Positions 39,671 to 51,559 of a stretch of DNA of 64,000 bases are shown here, one piece after another. The notes beneath the pieces are model-generated. The model was not told the DNA's origin. It made no database searches and saw only the letters and a program-made list of their open reading frames with translations. This DNA is from Chiridota heheva (lineage: Eukaryota; Echinodermata; Holothuroidea; Apodida; Chiridotidae), in contig JAIGNY010003061.1 of the NCBI GenBank assembly GCA_020152595.1, positions 459,501 through 523,500 on the forward strand, in the 5' to 3' direction. The position numbers and the translations under genes were made by a program. Each line of letters starts with the position of its first letter. The stretch's first letter is position 1.

Positions 39671-39880
39671 AGGTTTTTTTTAGGGGGGTGGGGGGTAGGT
39701 TGGCTGTGCATGCACCTATAAACAAGTTTCAACCTTTTCAAATAAATTGATATCAAACTTATCATATTTCTGTCATGGCTCTACACCTGAGTTATCAACC
39801 AGAACATGCATGTTGTCATCACTTAGACACTGTACTCTCCTACTTGTACAGTTGTAACGTACGATGAAGCTCGTATGTGT

Positions 39881-40060
39881 GGCATAGGCATAGGCGTAGG
39901 AACATGTTCTTCATTGGGGGGGCACAAAGATATGCTACAACACTAGTTCAATGGTAAAAAAATTATTGACTTAGTAAAGGGGGCACCATGTAGGTCATTG
40001 CAACATTAGGGGCACATGCCCCCTGTGCCCCCCTGTTCCTATGCCTATGGGCATGGGCAT
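39881..40060. mobile_element. MITE with CATAGGC[A/G]TAGGAACA inverted ends
   Basis: The left end CATAGGCGTAGGAACA and right end (inverted) CATAGGCATAGGAACA differ at one base. The interior is rich in ggggcac and gccccc. About 180 bases in all. The target duplication is not resolved because the flanks repeat the ggcat motif. Confidence 0.7.
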
Positions 40061-40635
40061 AATAATGTTATGCTTCATAGACAGCTTGTGCGGTAGAACA
40101 CCAAAGTGACTTGTCGTGATGACGTCATAATTCTTTCACAGATATCATCAATGACATCAAATTTTGAGTCTCTGTATAGCCTCATTGACCGACTGATTTT
40201 GTTACATACGGCATGATACATTTGCATCAAATTATCGAGTACAGAAGATGTTGGAATACGCAAAAAAAGTTGGGGGGACATTTCATACTGTGTCTCCCAT
40301 CTCAAAAAGTGGGACGGGGAATATACCCCGGGATTAACGGCCATGCACAAATACTGACAAGCCAATCAATTACTGCATAGAAAATGATGTCACTAGTATG
40401 TATCATATTTTATGGGAACGTGATGTTATAAATTTCAAGAATTGTTTTTAAGGTCAAACTGATTGTAAATCAATAAGAAACCATCAGTGAAAAGAAATAT
40501 TAGGACCGTTAATATGTATCTGCCACCTTAAAATTGAATTAAATTCACAGAAAGAAATGGGAACCCTCAGAGAAAGAGCTTTGAATTATTACTAATTTGC
40601 AGCTTAATGATAATAAGTGAAAAGATGCAGCAGGT

Positions 40636-40716
40636 CCCCCTTCCCCCTCCCCTCCCCATCCCCCTCCCCTCCCCTCCCCATCCCCTCCCCTCCCCTCCCC
40701 ATCCCCCTCCCCCCAT
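40636..40716. repeat. C-rich (CCCCTCCCC)n tract
   Basis: About 80 bases of CCCCTCCCC/CCCCATCC repeats. The minus strand has many runs of four or more G and could form G-quadruplexes. Confidence 0.9.
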
Positions 40717-41099
40717 CGCAATCACAAACCTTGCTGTTTTAGGTAGCCTACATTACTGCCTCTTCTGTACCAACATAATCTCTTGACAGAAAAATAGCAA
40801 AATAAGCCTACCGGCAATATTTTATATAGCCAATGTCAAAGGAAACGAGGTTGTGTGGGTATGTGGAGGTGAGGGTGTTAGGGTAGCACTCATGGCAAAG
40901 ACGATGATCTAGGGGGTTACTTACTTCCCCACATAGGTGTACGAAAATTCCCAGAAAGAAGTACATAAGTTTGTACATGCTTGACTGAACTGATTGCAAA
41001 ACTGAAAGTCAAGTTTCGTGGTTCCTGTGTGTTACTTGGGGGTGGATTCAGACGGGAAGGGGGGGGTCATGGCGGGAGATTTTTTCTAATCATAACTTT

Positions 41100-41740
41100 T
41101 TTCCAATTCTTAGTTATGTTTGATGTAAATTTTGGGATATTTCATTCATTTTGTAGATCTCTTCAATCTATGAGAAATTTCCTTTATTCTCGTGCCATTT
41201 TCCTTCATTTTTGAGCAATTTTTCTTCATTTTTCAGCAATTTTCCTTCATTTTTGAGTAATTTTTCTTCGATTTTCAGTAGCTTTTGTTCATTTAATGGG
41301 AAATTACATTATTCGGGAAATTTTCTTCTTATTCGGGAAATATTTGGTCAATTTTCGGAAAATCTCTTTCAATCTTTGAGAAATCCCTTCATGCTCATGC
41401 AATTTTCGGGAAACTTCCTTCAGTTGGGTCAATTTGGGGGAGATATTCGGCTGATAACTTTTCTTCAATTTTCGGGTAATTTTCGGAAAATCTTTTTCAT
41501 TCTTTTGAAAACTTTCCATTATTCTTGCACAATTTTAGGAAACTTTAGCTTCATGTTCGGGCAATTTTTCATTGGGGTTTTGGTAAATTGTATTTAATTC
41601 TGGAAATATCCTTGAAATCCTTTAATATTTGGGAAATGTCTTTCATTATGTTTTAGAAATTTCCTTCATTTTCGTGTAATTCAAATTCTTAATGATTTTA
41701 CCAAATTTTCCTTCAATGAGGACAACAGTTAACAGTTTCC
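41100..41740. repeat. Degenerate TTTTCGGGAAATTTTC-type array
   Basis: Third locus of the loosely periodic (about 21-base) family also seen at 6395..7150 and 11150..11500. Motifs include tttttcttcattttt, attttcgggaaa and ttttcggaaaatc. Open frames are artefacts. Confidence 0.68.
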
Positions 41741-43231
41741 CAATTTTCCCTATCAATATAATGTTAACAATTTCCCAATTTTCCCTATCAAAAGAAAGCA
41801 TGTAATACGGAAGGTGAAATCAAGTTGAGGGTGTTCCTCCTGCTCCCTGCTTCTAAGACCAAAAGACTGCACCCTTGTCCCAATATATGAATATGCAGAT
41901 GTATTCCATTCATGAGGACAAAACTGCTTATAAAACACGTTCTGACATCATACTTGAATTGATTTGGCTCCCCCATCCCCTAACATACTATCCTGGCTCC
42001 CCCCTGGAGTTACTCTACTTCCTTATCAGATAATTCACCCGTCATAATTACTGAAATGGTCAATCCTGTCAGCTGGTCAGCAACAAATTTCTGAAACAAT
42101 TTAGTATTCCTGCCATGAATATATCATGAAGTAAAACTTGTCGATAATAATGAACACAGACACATCTGTCCAACATGAATTTTTGTACTATCAAATAAAT
42201 AAATAAGTTAAGTGAATCAAAGTGCAAAGTGAAAATCTTAATTTTCTATTCTTCCGTTTCTTAATTAATGAATCTAATTATTTAAATCATCAAAAAAGCT
42301 ATCTGGAGGGTTTGGAAGTACAGATAAAGGATACTTGAGAGATAACAAACGATTTCAAGATCTGAATTGTACCAATAGGAGTAAGGTCACGAGCCGCCCA
42401 AGATTTATTTAAAAGGTTAAAATGAAGTAGATTTAACAGAGCATGTAAAAAAAAAAAAAAAAATCTTAAACGTGAAGTAAATCCTGCTGTCTTTTAGATG
42501 CACACTTAATACACTTTGCAATCTGAATAGCTGACTTCTTTTCATTTGGCTGTACAAGGTATTCAAATTTGATTAACGAAGGCTGATTATAAAACATACA
42601 AGGAATGTGAATCTGCGATCATGTCGTCTGCTAGATCTGCAACTAATATTTTCTTGGGTTCATCATATCATGGAGTAAATTGTAACTCCATGATCATATA
42701 ATGTTAGTGATATTAACAATTTGTGTCTTGAGTCGGTTTCTTGAAAAGTATCATGATACTACCATATATCACGATATTTTTCTCCACGATAATCGATATA
42801 TAATAGAGCCATGTCGTGACAGCACTAATTTGCACTGATTTTAAGTATGCAATGTATAATGCATGTATAGTGCGATGTGTATTAAGGTATGCATTCTGCA
42901 AAAAAATAGATATCAATATGTGCTGTACATAAAAGTGCAGATCAATACTATGTAATGTATATGACATTCACTAATTTATGCACTTAAAAGGTTGCATTAT
43001 ACTAGAATCAGATGTCAATTAAATATTACGGAGAAATGTCAGAAGGAAAGTACAATTTTTCAGGCATTAATCTGAAGATCTAAATACATCAGCACATGTT
43101 CAGTCATCTTTCCTGATGCAGTGTTATTTTCATATTGATTAAAGTGTTATAAAATATCACCAATGCATACAATTTAATATATAGCTACTGTTACATTGTC
43201 ATGTTTAGAAAAGATATATTTTGAAACTTAA

Positions 43232-43795
43232 AGGATTAGTTCAGGGGTCAAGCATGTCCATCTTATATGAAAGAGGACTTCAAAAGAAACAAAATAGTAA
43301 AGAAACTGTTCAAAAATCTTATTCCATTAAAGAGATATTCAAGTTTAAAGTTTGGTATCATTTCTGTAGAAACGACTGAAATCAGACTAGTTATGATGTC
43401 ACAGCCTCAGATTCCTCCAAGTGTTTATGTGTTTTAAAGAAAGTTTAACGTTTTCAGTATTAAAATTATTTTTCCTCAAAGTTTCTTCAGGTGGTGTGGT
43501 ATATTATAAATACCCTTCCTAGATTCAGTTTTACTACTTTTTTAACATATTTCATGGTTTTTAAGTCACAAAATCGCAGGACAAAATATGATAGAATACA
43601 TAAAGACTTTGAGGAATCTGAGGCTATGACATCATAAATAGTCTAATTTCAGTCGTTTCTACACAAATGATACCAAACTTAAAACTTAAATATCTCCTTA
43701 ACGGAATAAGAGTTTTGAATGCTTTCTTCGCAAATTTGTTTCTATTGAAGTCCTGTTTCATATAAGATAAACATGCCTGAATACTGAACTAATCC
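43232..43795. mobile_element. TTAA foldback element (564 bp, arms about 190 bp)
   Basis: TTAA at 43228..43231 and 43796..43799. Arms start AGGATTAGTTCAG and stay similar for about 190 bases (cagcctcagattcctc in the left arm matches its inverse, gaggaatctgaggctatg, in the right). No coding frame. It is the long relative of the 108-bp element at 28536..28643. TTAA use suggests a piggyBac or Kolobok transposase source. Confidence 0.88.
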
Positions 43796-43992
43796 TTAAA
43801 TTTGATTTATGAGATGTGCATTTTGTGCTTCATCTAGGGTACATGGATTAGGCAACAAATGGAAAGTGATAGATTCCCAGGGACATTAGACAATTTGCCT
43901 TTTATTGTTGAATGTTAAAATGTATTTAGCTTTTTACATGATATTCATATTGTTTTCCTATTTTGAGTTGTCCTTGGATGTCTTTGTAAATT

Positions 43993-44340
43993 AACAAGGT
44001 CAGTTATTACAGCATTTGATATTGGTATAAGACTATTCCAGTTAAAATCATTCATGATTATAACAAGGTCAATTATTACAGTATATGGATATAGGTATAT
44101 TAGTGGCATAGCCAGCTTTAAAAGAGTGAGGTGGTCCAAGAAGGTTATAGACCCCCCTCCCAAGGCAAAGTGTTCAAAATTAGCCCACCTCTAAAGGCAA
44201 TTTTGTATTTTTCAGATTTTTAAAAATTTCCTCAAAAAAGTGGGTGTTGGGGGGATTCACCATTCCCCGGCTACGCGCTAGGTATAATACTATTCTAGTT
44301 GATGTAATTTTACAAGGTCAATTATTACAGCATTCGGATA
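43993..44340. repeat. Three direct copies of a ~66-bp unit, one split by a MITE
   Basis: acaaggtcarttattacagy followed by atttgatattggtataagac and tattccagtt occurs three times (43993, 44062 and 44311). The second copy is interrupted by the 179-bp MITE at 44102..44280. Removing the MITE restores the unit. Confidence 0.85.
44102..44280. mobile_element. hAT-like MITE with 8-bp target duplication
   Basis: Ends AGTGGCATAGCC and (inverted) TAGCGCGTAGCC. Flanking 8-base repeats GGTATATT (44094..44101) and GGTATAAT (44281..44288) agree at 7 of 8 bases. An 8-bp duplication with AGTGGC[AG]TAGCC-type ends fits hAT. Related left ends are seen near 15163 and 35409. Confidence 0.82.
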
Positions 44341-45105
44341 TGGAATAAGACTATTTCCAGTTGATTTGAAAAAAGAATAATGATATAGCTTCAAATGTCA
44401 GCCATTTTGAAATTGTATGGCTATTATAAACAGAGTGTTATTTGGAACATGAAGAAAGTAGTGCATGTATTGATGAGAAATTGGCTAATTGTTTTTCATT
44501 ATAATTATATTGTATAGTTTTAAGGCATGTACTTTTTTGAATCAATATTATTGTCTTGAAACTTGACCTTTTGTGATGAATAGTGAAAAAAAGACAGTCG
44601 GATATAAGTCATGAAATTTTAAGTACTATTTAGCAATGGTATATGCAATACTTAAAGTTCTTTGGAGGTGTTCCCTTTCTTTTGTCATCCTTTAGCTCTG
44701 GGCAGCTTTAGCGAATATAATTTATAGTTTACAGGGTGTGGCTGAACAAAGCTGGAAGATTTTCAAACTAGGCCTAGAATGTGCTTCTCTCTTTTGATAT
44801 TTGAATATAAGGTTATGTTTTTTATTACCTGTTAGCATATAAACATGGAACCAGTTAACTCAAAATTGTAACATTTCCTACTGTAGTACAAAAACAACAG
44901 GTTCATGATATAGTGTACATATGATGATTTCAGCAGGTTGAGGGTTGAGAAAGAAATGCCTAAATAAAAATGATAAAAGCAAGTTTTAAAATCATTTTGG
45001 TCATATTTTGGAATGGACTAATTGTATCTAATTGTTTGATGTTGAACCAGCACCTTGAAAGTTGTCCAAAGATTAAAGAGGCGCTATCATCTTATAGCAA
45101 ATGAC

Positions 45106-45560
45106 GTCAGTAAGTACATGCATGCCACGTACTTACACACGTCAGTAAGTACATACACACGTCAGTAAGTACATACACACGTCAGTAAGTACATGCATGC
45201 CATGTACTTACACACGTCAGTAAGTACATGCATGCCATGTACTTACACACGTCAGTTAGTACATGCATGCCATGTACTTACACACGTCAGTAAGTACATG
45301 CATGCCACGTACTTACACAGGTCAGTAAGTACATGCATGCCACGTACTTACACACGTCAGTAAGTACATGCATGCCACGTACTTACACACGTCAGTGAGT
45401 ACATGCATGCCATGTACTTACACACGTCAGTGAGTACATGCATGCCATGTACTTACACGTCAGTAAGTACATGCATGCCATGTACTTACACACGTCAGTA
45501 AGTACATGCATGCCATGTACTTACACACGTCAGTAAGTACAAGGCATGTACTTACACACG
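45106..45560. repeat. 35-bp hairpin minisatellite with ACGTCA in every unit
   Basis: Fourteen units start gtcag at 45106, 45141, 45161, 45181, 45216, 45251 and so on to 45529. Most are 35 bases, two are 20 (lacking the palindrome) and one is 33. Full units carry inverted arms GTAAGTACATG and CATGTACTTAC around a 5-base loop CATGC, and an ACGTCA half-site next to the arm. The first unit holds a full TGACGTCA. Confidence 0.95.
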
Positions 45561-45813
45561 TTATCAACATTTTACAATTGTTCACTCACTGATAGAGAAG
45601 TGCATAGGCCTAGTACTATACAGTGTTGTACAAAGACTAGGTATACATGCACTTTGTAGTATGGATGTATGTGTGGTAACATGACACAGCTGAGTTGGAA
45701 CAGAGCTGAATAAATTCATTGTTAGTTTAATATTATGGCTATTAACTCAAAGTGATCCCAGTTAAAAGCTCTTATGTTTTAATTCATATGAGTGGAAAAG
45801 AGGAAGAAAAAAA

Positions 45814-45902
45814 TGTGGCCTTGACGAGATTCAAACTCGTTACATTTGGCACAAAAGCAAACCTTTTGGAGTACAGCCCATCACTGTACCCATTCGACCA
45901 CA
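45814..45902 (-). other. tRNA-like sequence (SINE head or tRNA pseudogene)
   Basis: On the minus strand the ends TGTGGTC and GGCCACA pair as a 7-bp acceptor-like stem (one G-T). A perfect T-arm, ACGAG-TTTGAAT-CTCGT, precedes the 3' side, and a run of seven T follows directly as a Pol III stop. Total length is 89 bases. Three extra bases between the T-arm and acceptor and an odd D/anticodon region argue against a working tRNA. Confidence 0.55.
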
Positions 45903-48159
45903 TGAATACTAGTCAGATAACATTTTGACCATAGTATGTATACACTATAGCCAGTACATGGCTGCTATATACGGTCGAGACAACACTATACTTTTTAACA
46001 TTGTAACTGCTGCATTGGCTTATCATAGAAGCGTGAATGAATTTTGACTACGCGCTAGAATAACTAGGCCTTTCCGCGATGATTGAAGGTCAACTTTTGA
46101 CAATGCCTTTTATGGTTATGGATCATTGTTACCTAATATAAAATAAATATATACATTCAATAATACTATATTGAGCCGTTGCCTTACATTTTGTGCATGA
46201 AGAAAACTATGAAAAATTACATTTTGTGCAAGAGCTTTTGCTACTGACTTACCTTTCGAACAGCACCGAGATTAATGTTTCTTAGTTAGTTCAAAAGCTG
46301 TAGAACAAAGGAGTGTTGGTGAAGTCAATATGGGTATATCACTAAATTGAACACTGCGCATGTTTACTGACGAACATTTTCAAAATAGCAGATACGCGCA
46401 CTAATTGTCAGTTTCCAAAAAGTGAGACGCTTTTACGTACAAAATTTTCATTATTTCACTCAGATGATACTTTAAAAATTTAAGACGCTAATGAAATCAA
46501 AACTAATTGTACTCCTGTCAGTTTGGAGAAAAGGTTTTCAAAGTGAGATGCTTTTACGCCCCTCCTCAAAATTTTCATTTTTTATTTCATTTATAGCTTA
46601 GTGTGAAAGATACTTTGAAAAAAATTTCCATTAATAATCCATGCACAATAATGCTAAAAAATCAAAATTATAACATAGGCCTAAAAGTATTGCCATTCCA
46701 TTTTTTCTTCAATTACGAGAAAAGGTTTTCATTTCAGGATTATGTTATGTGTTGTTGTCTGAATGGTTTTCAATGTTAAGAGTGTATAGTGCTCTGTCTC
46801 ACTCATGTATTGCAAGTATTGCCTAGCAAGTCAGTGCCTACTGAGTGAGTTGTTTATCTCATTACATGAATACTTACTGGCACATGTCGCTGTATTTATT
46901 AATAAAGTATGCAATATGATTAAAAGAAGCACGAATAGCAATTGGTTGAAATTTCATCCAATCAAAAAATTGTAACTGATTATCCTTATGCCCATATCGT
47001 ACCTTTAAAATACAAACTTTGGGTTAGGAATGAATGAACATGTTAATGAAAATAATTTGTTAAATGAGTGATTTTTTGGATAAGCTGGTATTCTTATTTA
47101 GCTCTACACAACTACATGTACATATCACCATCAGTTTATTATATATTCCTACAGAGTTGGTAACTTGTTACATTTTTGTGGTGTAATCTAAGACTCATGT
47201 CTGCATGTGTAGCATTTATCTGTAAAATCGGAAACAATTTGTGGCCTATTTTACCTATTATTCTTGCTGTGTATACTATATGCTTGCCTCCATTTAGCTC
47301 AGGGAGCAATTGTTTCTCATATTTATATCTCATGGGCCCGGCCAGGGGTTTTAGCTCGGTAGGCATTCTCGCCATCATTTTGGCATGTATTAGACCATCA
47401 TAATTTTGGCACGTATTTGGCCGGTTTCACCATCATTTTGGCTACGTAATTTGGGCCATCATTTTGGCCGGTAAATTTATATTTTGTAGCAGATTTTGCC
47501 AAAGTGGTATTTTATTTTGTGGCAGGTGTTGCCATTTTGAGTAATAAAGGTTGTGGCATTTGTGGTTGCCAATGTACTTGAATTCCTTTTCTTTTTGTCA
47601 TTTGAATAATTTCAAGACTTGTGTCTGCATGTACAGCACTTAACTGTAAAATTGGAAAAAATATCTGAGTTAGATGTTACAAAGATTTTACCTTAAAACA
47701 TTTTAGAAGGTAAAGGAAGTTTGAAAAATCAATATTTGCCAGTTTGTGCCGACAGGATGCAGTCTTTAAGTAAAGCTGCATTAGCTTGGTTTGAGTTACA
47801 AAGAAAATCAATATGAATTCCACGAAAATAGACCAAGGTGGTAAGAACATTTGCCAACTCATTAGACCCTCTTGTCAAAGAAATCAAAGCGTAATCAAGA
47901 ATTATTACTGAATTTAAATAGAAGGCCATTTCTGTCAAGTGAAAGACTAAATTAACCGGAAAAGCTTTTTCTTCAAGGCTGATATTCAAATTAAACTTTG
48001 ATGAATTTTGTTATATTTTTAACATCAGAATTACTAACATGTTTCTTTTCTTAAAATAAAACCTAAATATAAACCTTTCTTAACTAAAATTATAGTTAAT
48101 ATATTTTTTTAACTGTTTACATTGTCTGTCACCAATGTTGGTTGTTTGTTAATATGATT

Positions 48160-48344
48160 CAGAAAGTGACAGGAAGACCTAAGGCCCATCAGGCCAGTGC
48201 TTATCCCCGGTTTACTTGGCGTAAGCAGATGAGAGCACTATTGGCTCCTCCTCCTATACAGGACCCCAATCCATCCCAGGTCAACTCCCCAGTAATGCTG
48301 GTACTCAGAATGAATAGACTTGAGCAAGTAAAGTCAAGGACACA
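48160..48344. repeat. SINE-body-like repeat fragment
   Basis: Blocks such as ttatccccggttt, agcagatgagag and caactccccag resemble the bodies of the SINEs at 36640..36920 and 57715..58020. No tRNA-like head of its own is visible, so it is probably truncated. Confidence 0.45.
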
Positions 48345-48606
48345 GACCTCCGTGGTGTAGTGGATCAGTGCTTTGTCCCCCCACCCACCCGCACGTCCGG
48401 GGTTCGAATCCCGGTGGGTCAGAACCTGAGTTCACAACTGGTTATCAAAGGCCGTGGCGGTCTTGGTATAATGTCCAGCACTGGATGCTTTTGGGACGTT
48501 AAACATTGCTCTGCTATGCTATCGTGCAGGGCTTGCGGCGGGAATCAAATCCGGTACCCTTCACATACATACAATGCTCCTTAACCACCTAGCCACCTCC
48601 GAGGAT
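48345..48606. mobile_element. Element with two converging tRNA-like ends
   Basis: The left end (+ strand, about 48346..48420) is tRNA-sized, with box A TGGTGTAGTGGA (48353..48364) and box B GGGTTCGAATCCC (48400..48412) in a perfect CCGGG/CCCGG T-arm. The right end, read on the minus strand from about 48606, has box A GTGGCTAGGTGGTTAAGG and box B GGATTTGATTCCC (48540..48552). The two Pol III-type promoters face each other across about 110 bases. Confidence 0.8.
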
Positions 48607-49255
48607 CTGGAAGACTGTAACTTTGACATAATAACTGTTCTTTAAACTTTGTAAACTCATTAGTCTGCCTCAATGTGAAGTGCTTATATTAAGAAATTGA
48701 TCAATTGATCAAATACTGATTGATTTTTGAGGAATGTGATTCTGCAAATATGCTGACTATATATCCTTGGTATCTTTTTATAATTTTTCTGTTATATAAT
48801 CTGAACAGTGATAGGAATATTGTCACTTTTAACTGCTTTAATCAGTTCATGCTTTCTGTATCATTTCATCTAATGTAAGTGCAGCTTCTCTATGTGCAAT
48901 AAGCATATTTAGTACTGCATGGCCATGTTTTATGCATGACTGTGTGGGATGTTGTTTGTATAAGAAATATTTTGCAAGAAATCAAGGCAGAATTTAACAA
49001 TATACGTGTACAAATTGTGTTTCTAGGTGTATACTGAAATTTCAGTGAAGTAACAGAATGCTAAGTTTAATTTTAAGAAATCTCAGGCATAATTTGAAAT
49101 ATGCATTTGTTGATGAAAACTGTTGTATCCAATTTTAATCCGTTGGTTATAAATGATGATTGTTATTTGCCAAATTGGTTCAGGATTTTATTGTCGTACT
49201 TATACTGGTTTTTTGGTTCTGATGCGATAACATCAGGAACCTATGCGGTCATGAT

Positions 49256-49376
49256 GGCATGTGTGTGTGTGTATGTATGTATGTGTGTGTATGTATGTAT
49301 GTGTGTGCATGTGCATGTATGTGATTGTGTGCGCATATGTGTGTGCACGCGTATGTGTGTGTGTGTGCGTGTATGG
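49256..49376. repeat. TG/ATGT-rich microsatellite
   Basis: Mixed (TG)n, (TATG)n and (GTGC)n units over about 120 bases. Confidence 0.92.
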
Positions 49377-49555
49377 ATCTGGTCTCTTCATTCAGTAAAA
49401 TTCTTTATTATATCTTTTTTGATATGTGAATATCATTCTAGAAATGTGTGAAGTATATAATTTTGGGAGGTGGGCTTGGGGTGGGGATATTATTAAGAGC
49501 TTTTTATTCTTAATTAATATCTTCAGAGTTCTTTTCCACATGTCTCAGCATTTTG

Positions 49556-50905
49556 TAGAGAGAGGAGGCAAATATTTGATATGAAAATAGTTCCTCATGA
49601 CATCTATAAAACGTATGGAATTTAAATAAACCATATTCATTGATATTATAATCTTTGATTAGATCAGTCATTTAATATGCACTCACTTTCTATTTATTTA
49701 TGTGTTGTGGTTTTGTTTATATCTTACTTTTTACGGATAGGTTTAATTATTGAAACAAATTTTGGAAGTCTGGAAGTACGGCAAGCAAGGAAGGTATGTT
49801 AAGTACGTTTTTGAAAAAATTTTTTTAATTTGACCCCAAAAAACTCTTTTTACCCATTTTCAAACAAGTTTACTCAAAAATTCATAATATAGCCCTTATC
49901 AAAAATGTTAAATTATTGAAAGAACTAATCAAACTCTTTCAAATGATACAAGGCCTATTTGGGCCTACAAAGGAAAATAATTTTTTGAAAAGTGCATGAC
50001 CCGCATGGAAATCGGATAGGTTAATGATGATAACATATGAGCCGCGCCGTTAATCTCCTTCACAGAATGGGTGACAGAATGTTCTTTCATGAAGTAAGTG
50101 GGTGGTGGACAACATTTTTTTCGATCAAGAAATAACACGAAACAAGAGCACATAAAATAACTGATCTAATAAAAGATTATAATATCAATGAATATGGTTT
50201 ATTTAAATTCCCTACGTTTCATTGATGTCATGTAGAGAGAGGAGGCAAATATTTGTCATGTTCCTTATGACATTTAGAGAGGAGGCAAATATTTGTCATG
50301 TTCCTCATGACATTTATGAAACGTAGGGAATTTAAATAAACCATATTTATTGATATTATGATCTTTTATTACATCAGTTATTTAATATGCACCCACTTTC
50401 TATTTATTTAGGTGTTGTGGTTTTGTTGATATCTGACTTTTTATGAATGGATTTAATTATTAAAACAAATTTTGTCCTCAACCTTGTTTCAAGTCAAATT
50501 TAACAGTGCTCCCTGCCTTTGTTCTTTCTGTGTTATTTCTTGTTCGAAAAATGTTGTCCCCCACCCACTTCATAAAAGAACATGACATTCCCGTTGTCAC
50601 CCATTCTGTGAAGGAGATTAATAGCCCTGCTCATATGTTATCATCATTAATCATTCGATTCCCATGCGGTCGCGGCATGACTGATTAAACGTGCACTTTT
50701 CAAAAAATTGTTTTGCTCTCAAATAGGCCCACAGCAGTAAGCCTTGTATCATTTGAAAGAGCTCCATTAGTTCTTCAATAAATTAACATTTTTGATGAGG
50801 GCTATATTGAGATTTTTTTGTGTAAACTTGCTTGAAAATAGGTAAAAAGAATTTGTTTGTCAAATTTCAATTTTGTTTCTTCCAAAACTTGCTTGCCATA
50901 CTTCC
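49556..50905. repeat. Complex inverted duplication A-B'-A'-A-B
   Basis: Block A (49556..49764 and 50232..50474, direct) starts gtagagagaggaggcaaat and includes aatttaaataaaccat and tgcacycactttctatttat. Block B (50505..50905) occurs inverted as B' at 49765..50150 (shared: cccattctgtgaaggagatt, cacccactt and tgttatttcttg). A short inverted piece of A (about 50156..50231) lies between. The second A carries an extra internal duplication of about 42 bases. B runs straight into the 22-bp satellite, while B' ends with about one unit. Confidence 0.85.
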
Positions 50906-51446
50906 AGACCTTGCTTGCCATACTTCCAGACCTTGCTTGCCATACTTCCAGACATTGCTTGCCATACTTCCAGACCTTGCTTGCCATACTTCCAGACCTT
51001 GCTTGCCATACTTCCAGACCTTGCTCGCCATACTTCCAGACCTTGCTTGCCATACTTCCAGACCTTGCTTGCCATACTCCCAGACCTTGCTTGTCATACT
51101 TCCACACCTTGCTTGCCATACTTCCAGACCTTTCTTGCCTTACTTCCAGACCTTGCTTGCCTTACTTCCATACCTTGCTTGCCATACTTCCAGACCTTGC
51201 TTGCCATACTTCCAGACCTTGCTTGCCTTACTTCCAGACCTTGATTGCCATACTTCCAGACCTTACTTGCCATACTTCCAGACCTTGCTTGCCATACTTC
51301 CAGACCTTGCGTGCCATACTTCCAGACCTTGCTTGCCATTCTTCCAGACCTTTCTTGCCATACTTCCAGACCTTGCTTGCCATATTTCCACACCTTGCTT
51401 GCCATACTTCCAGACCTTTCTTGCCATACTTCCAGACCTTGCTTTT
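50885..51446. repeat. 22-bp satellite (cttgccatacttccagacct-type)
   Basis: About 25 copies of a 22-base unit, ttgccatacttccagacctt plus gc, with few changes between copies. Because 22 is not a multiple of 3 and the unit has no stop in five frames, both strands show long overlapping open frames (up to 206 codons of a 22-residue peptide repeat). These are artefacts of the period. Confidence 0.97.
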
Positions 51447-51559
51447 GTCTGAAATCTCATGAGAAACTGTCAAAGACAGCAATGCATCTAATTCTAGTCG
51501 AATTTTGACTGCCCCTATTATCAAGATCTTATCAGTTTTCAAACAAACCTAACAGTTAC

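Noticed and set aside
45106-45560. CRISPR-like appearance of regularly spaced palindromes
   Set aside because: There are no unique spacers; whole units repeat, and the context is animal nuclear DNA.
50832-51462. Overlapping open frames of up to 206 codons on both strands
   Set aside because: They come from a stop-free 22-base repeat read in several frames; the protein repeat of 22 residues is just the DNA period times three.
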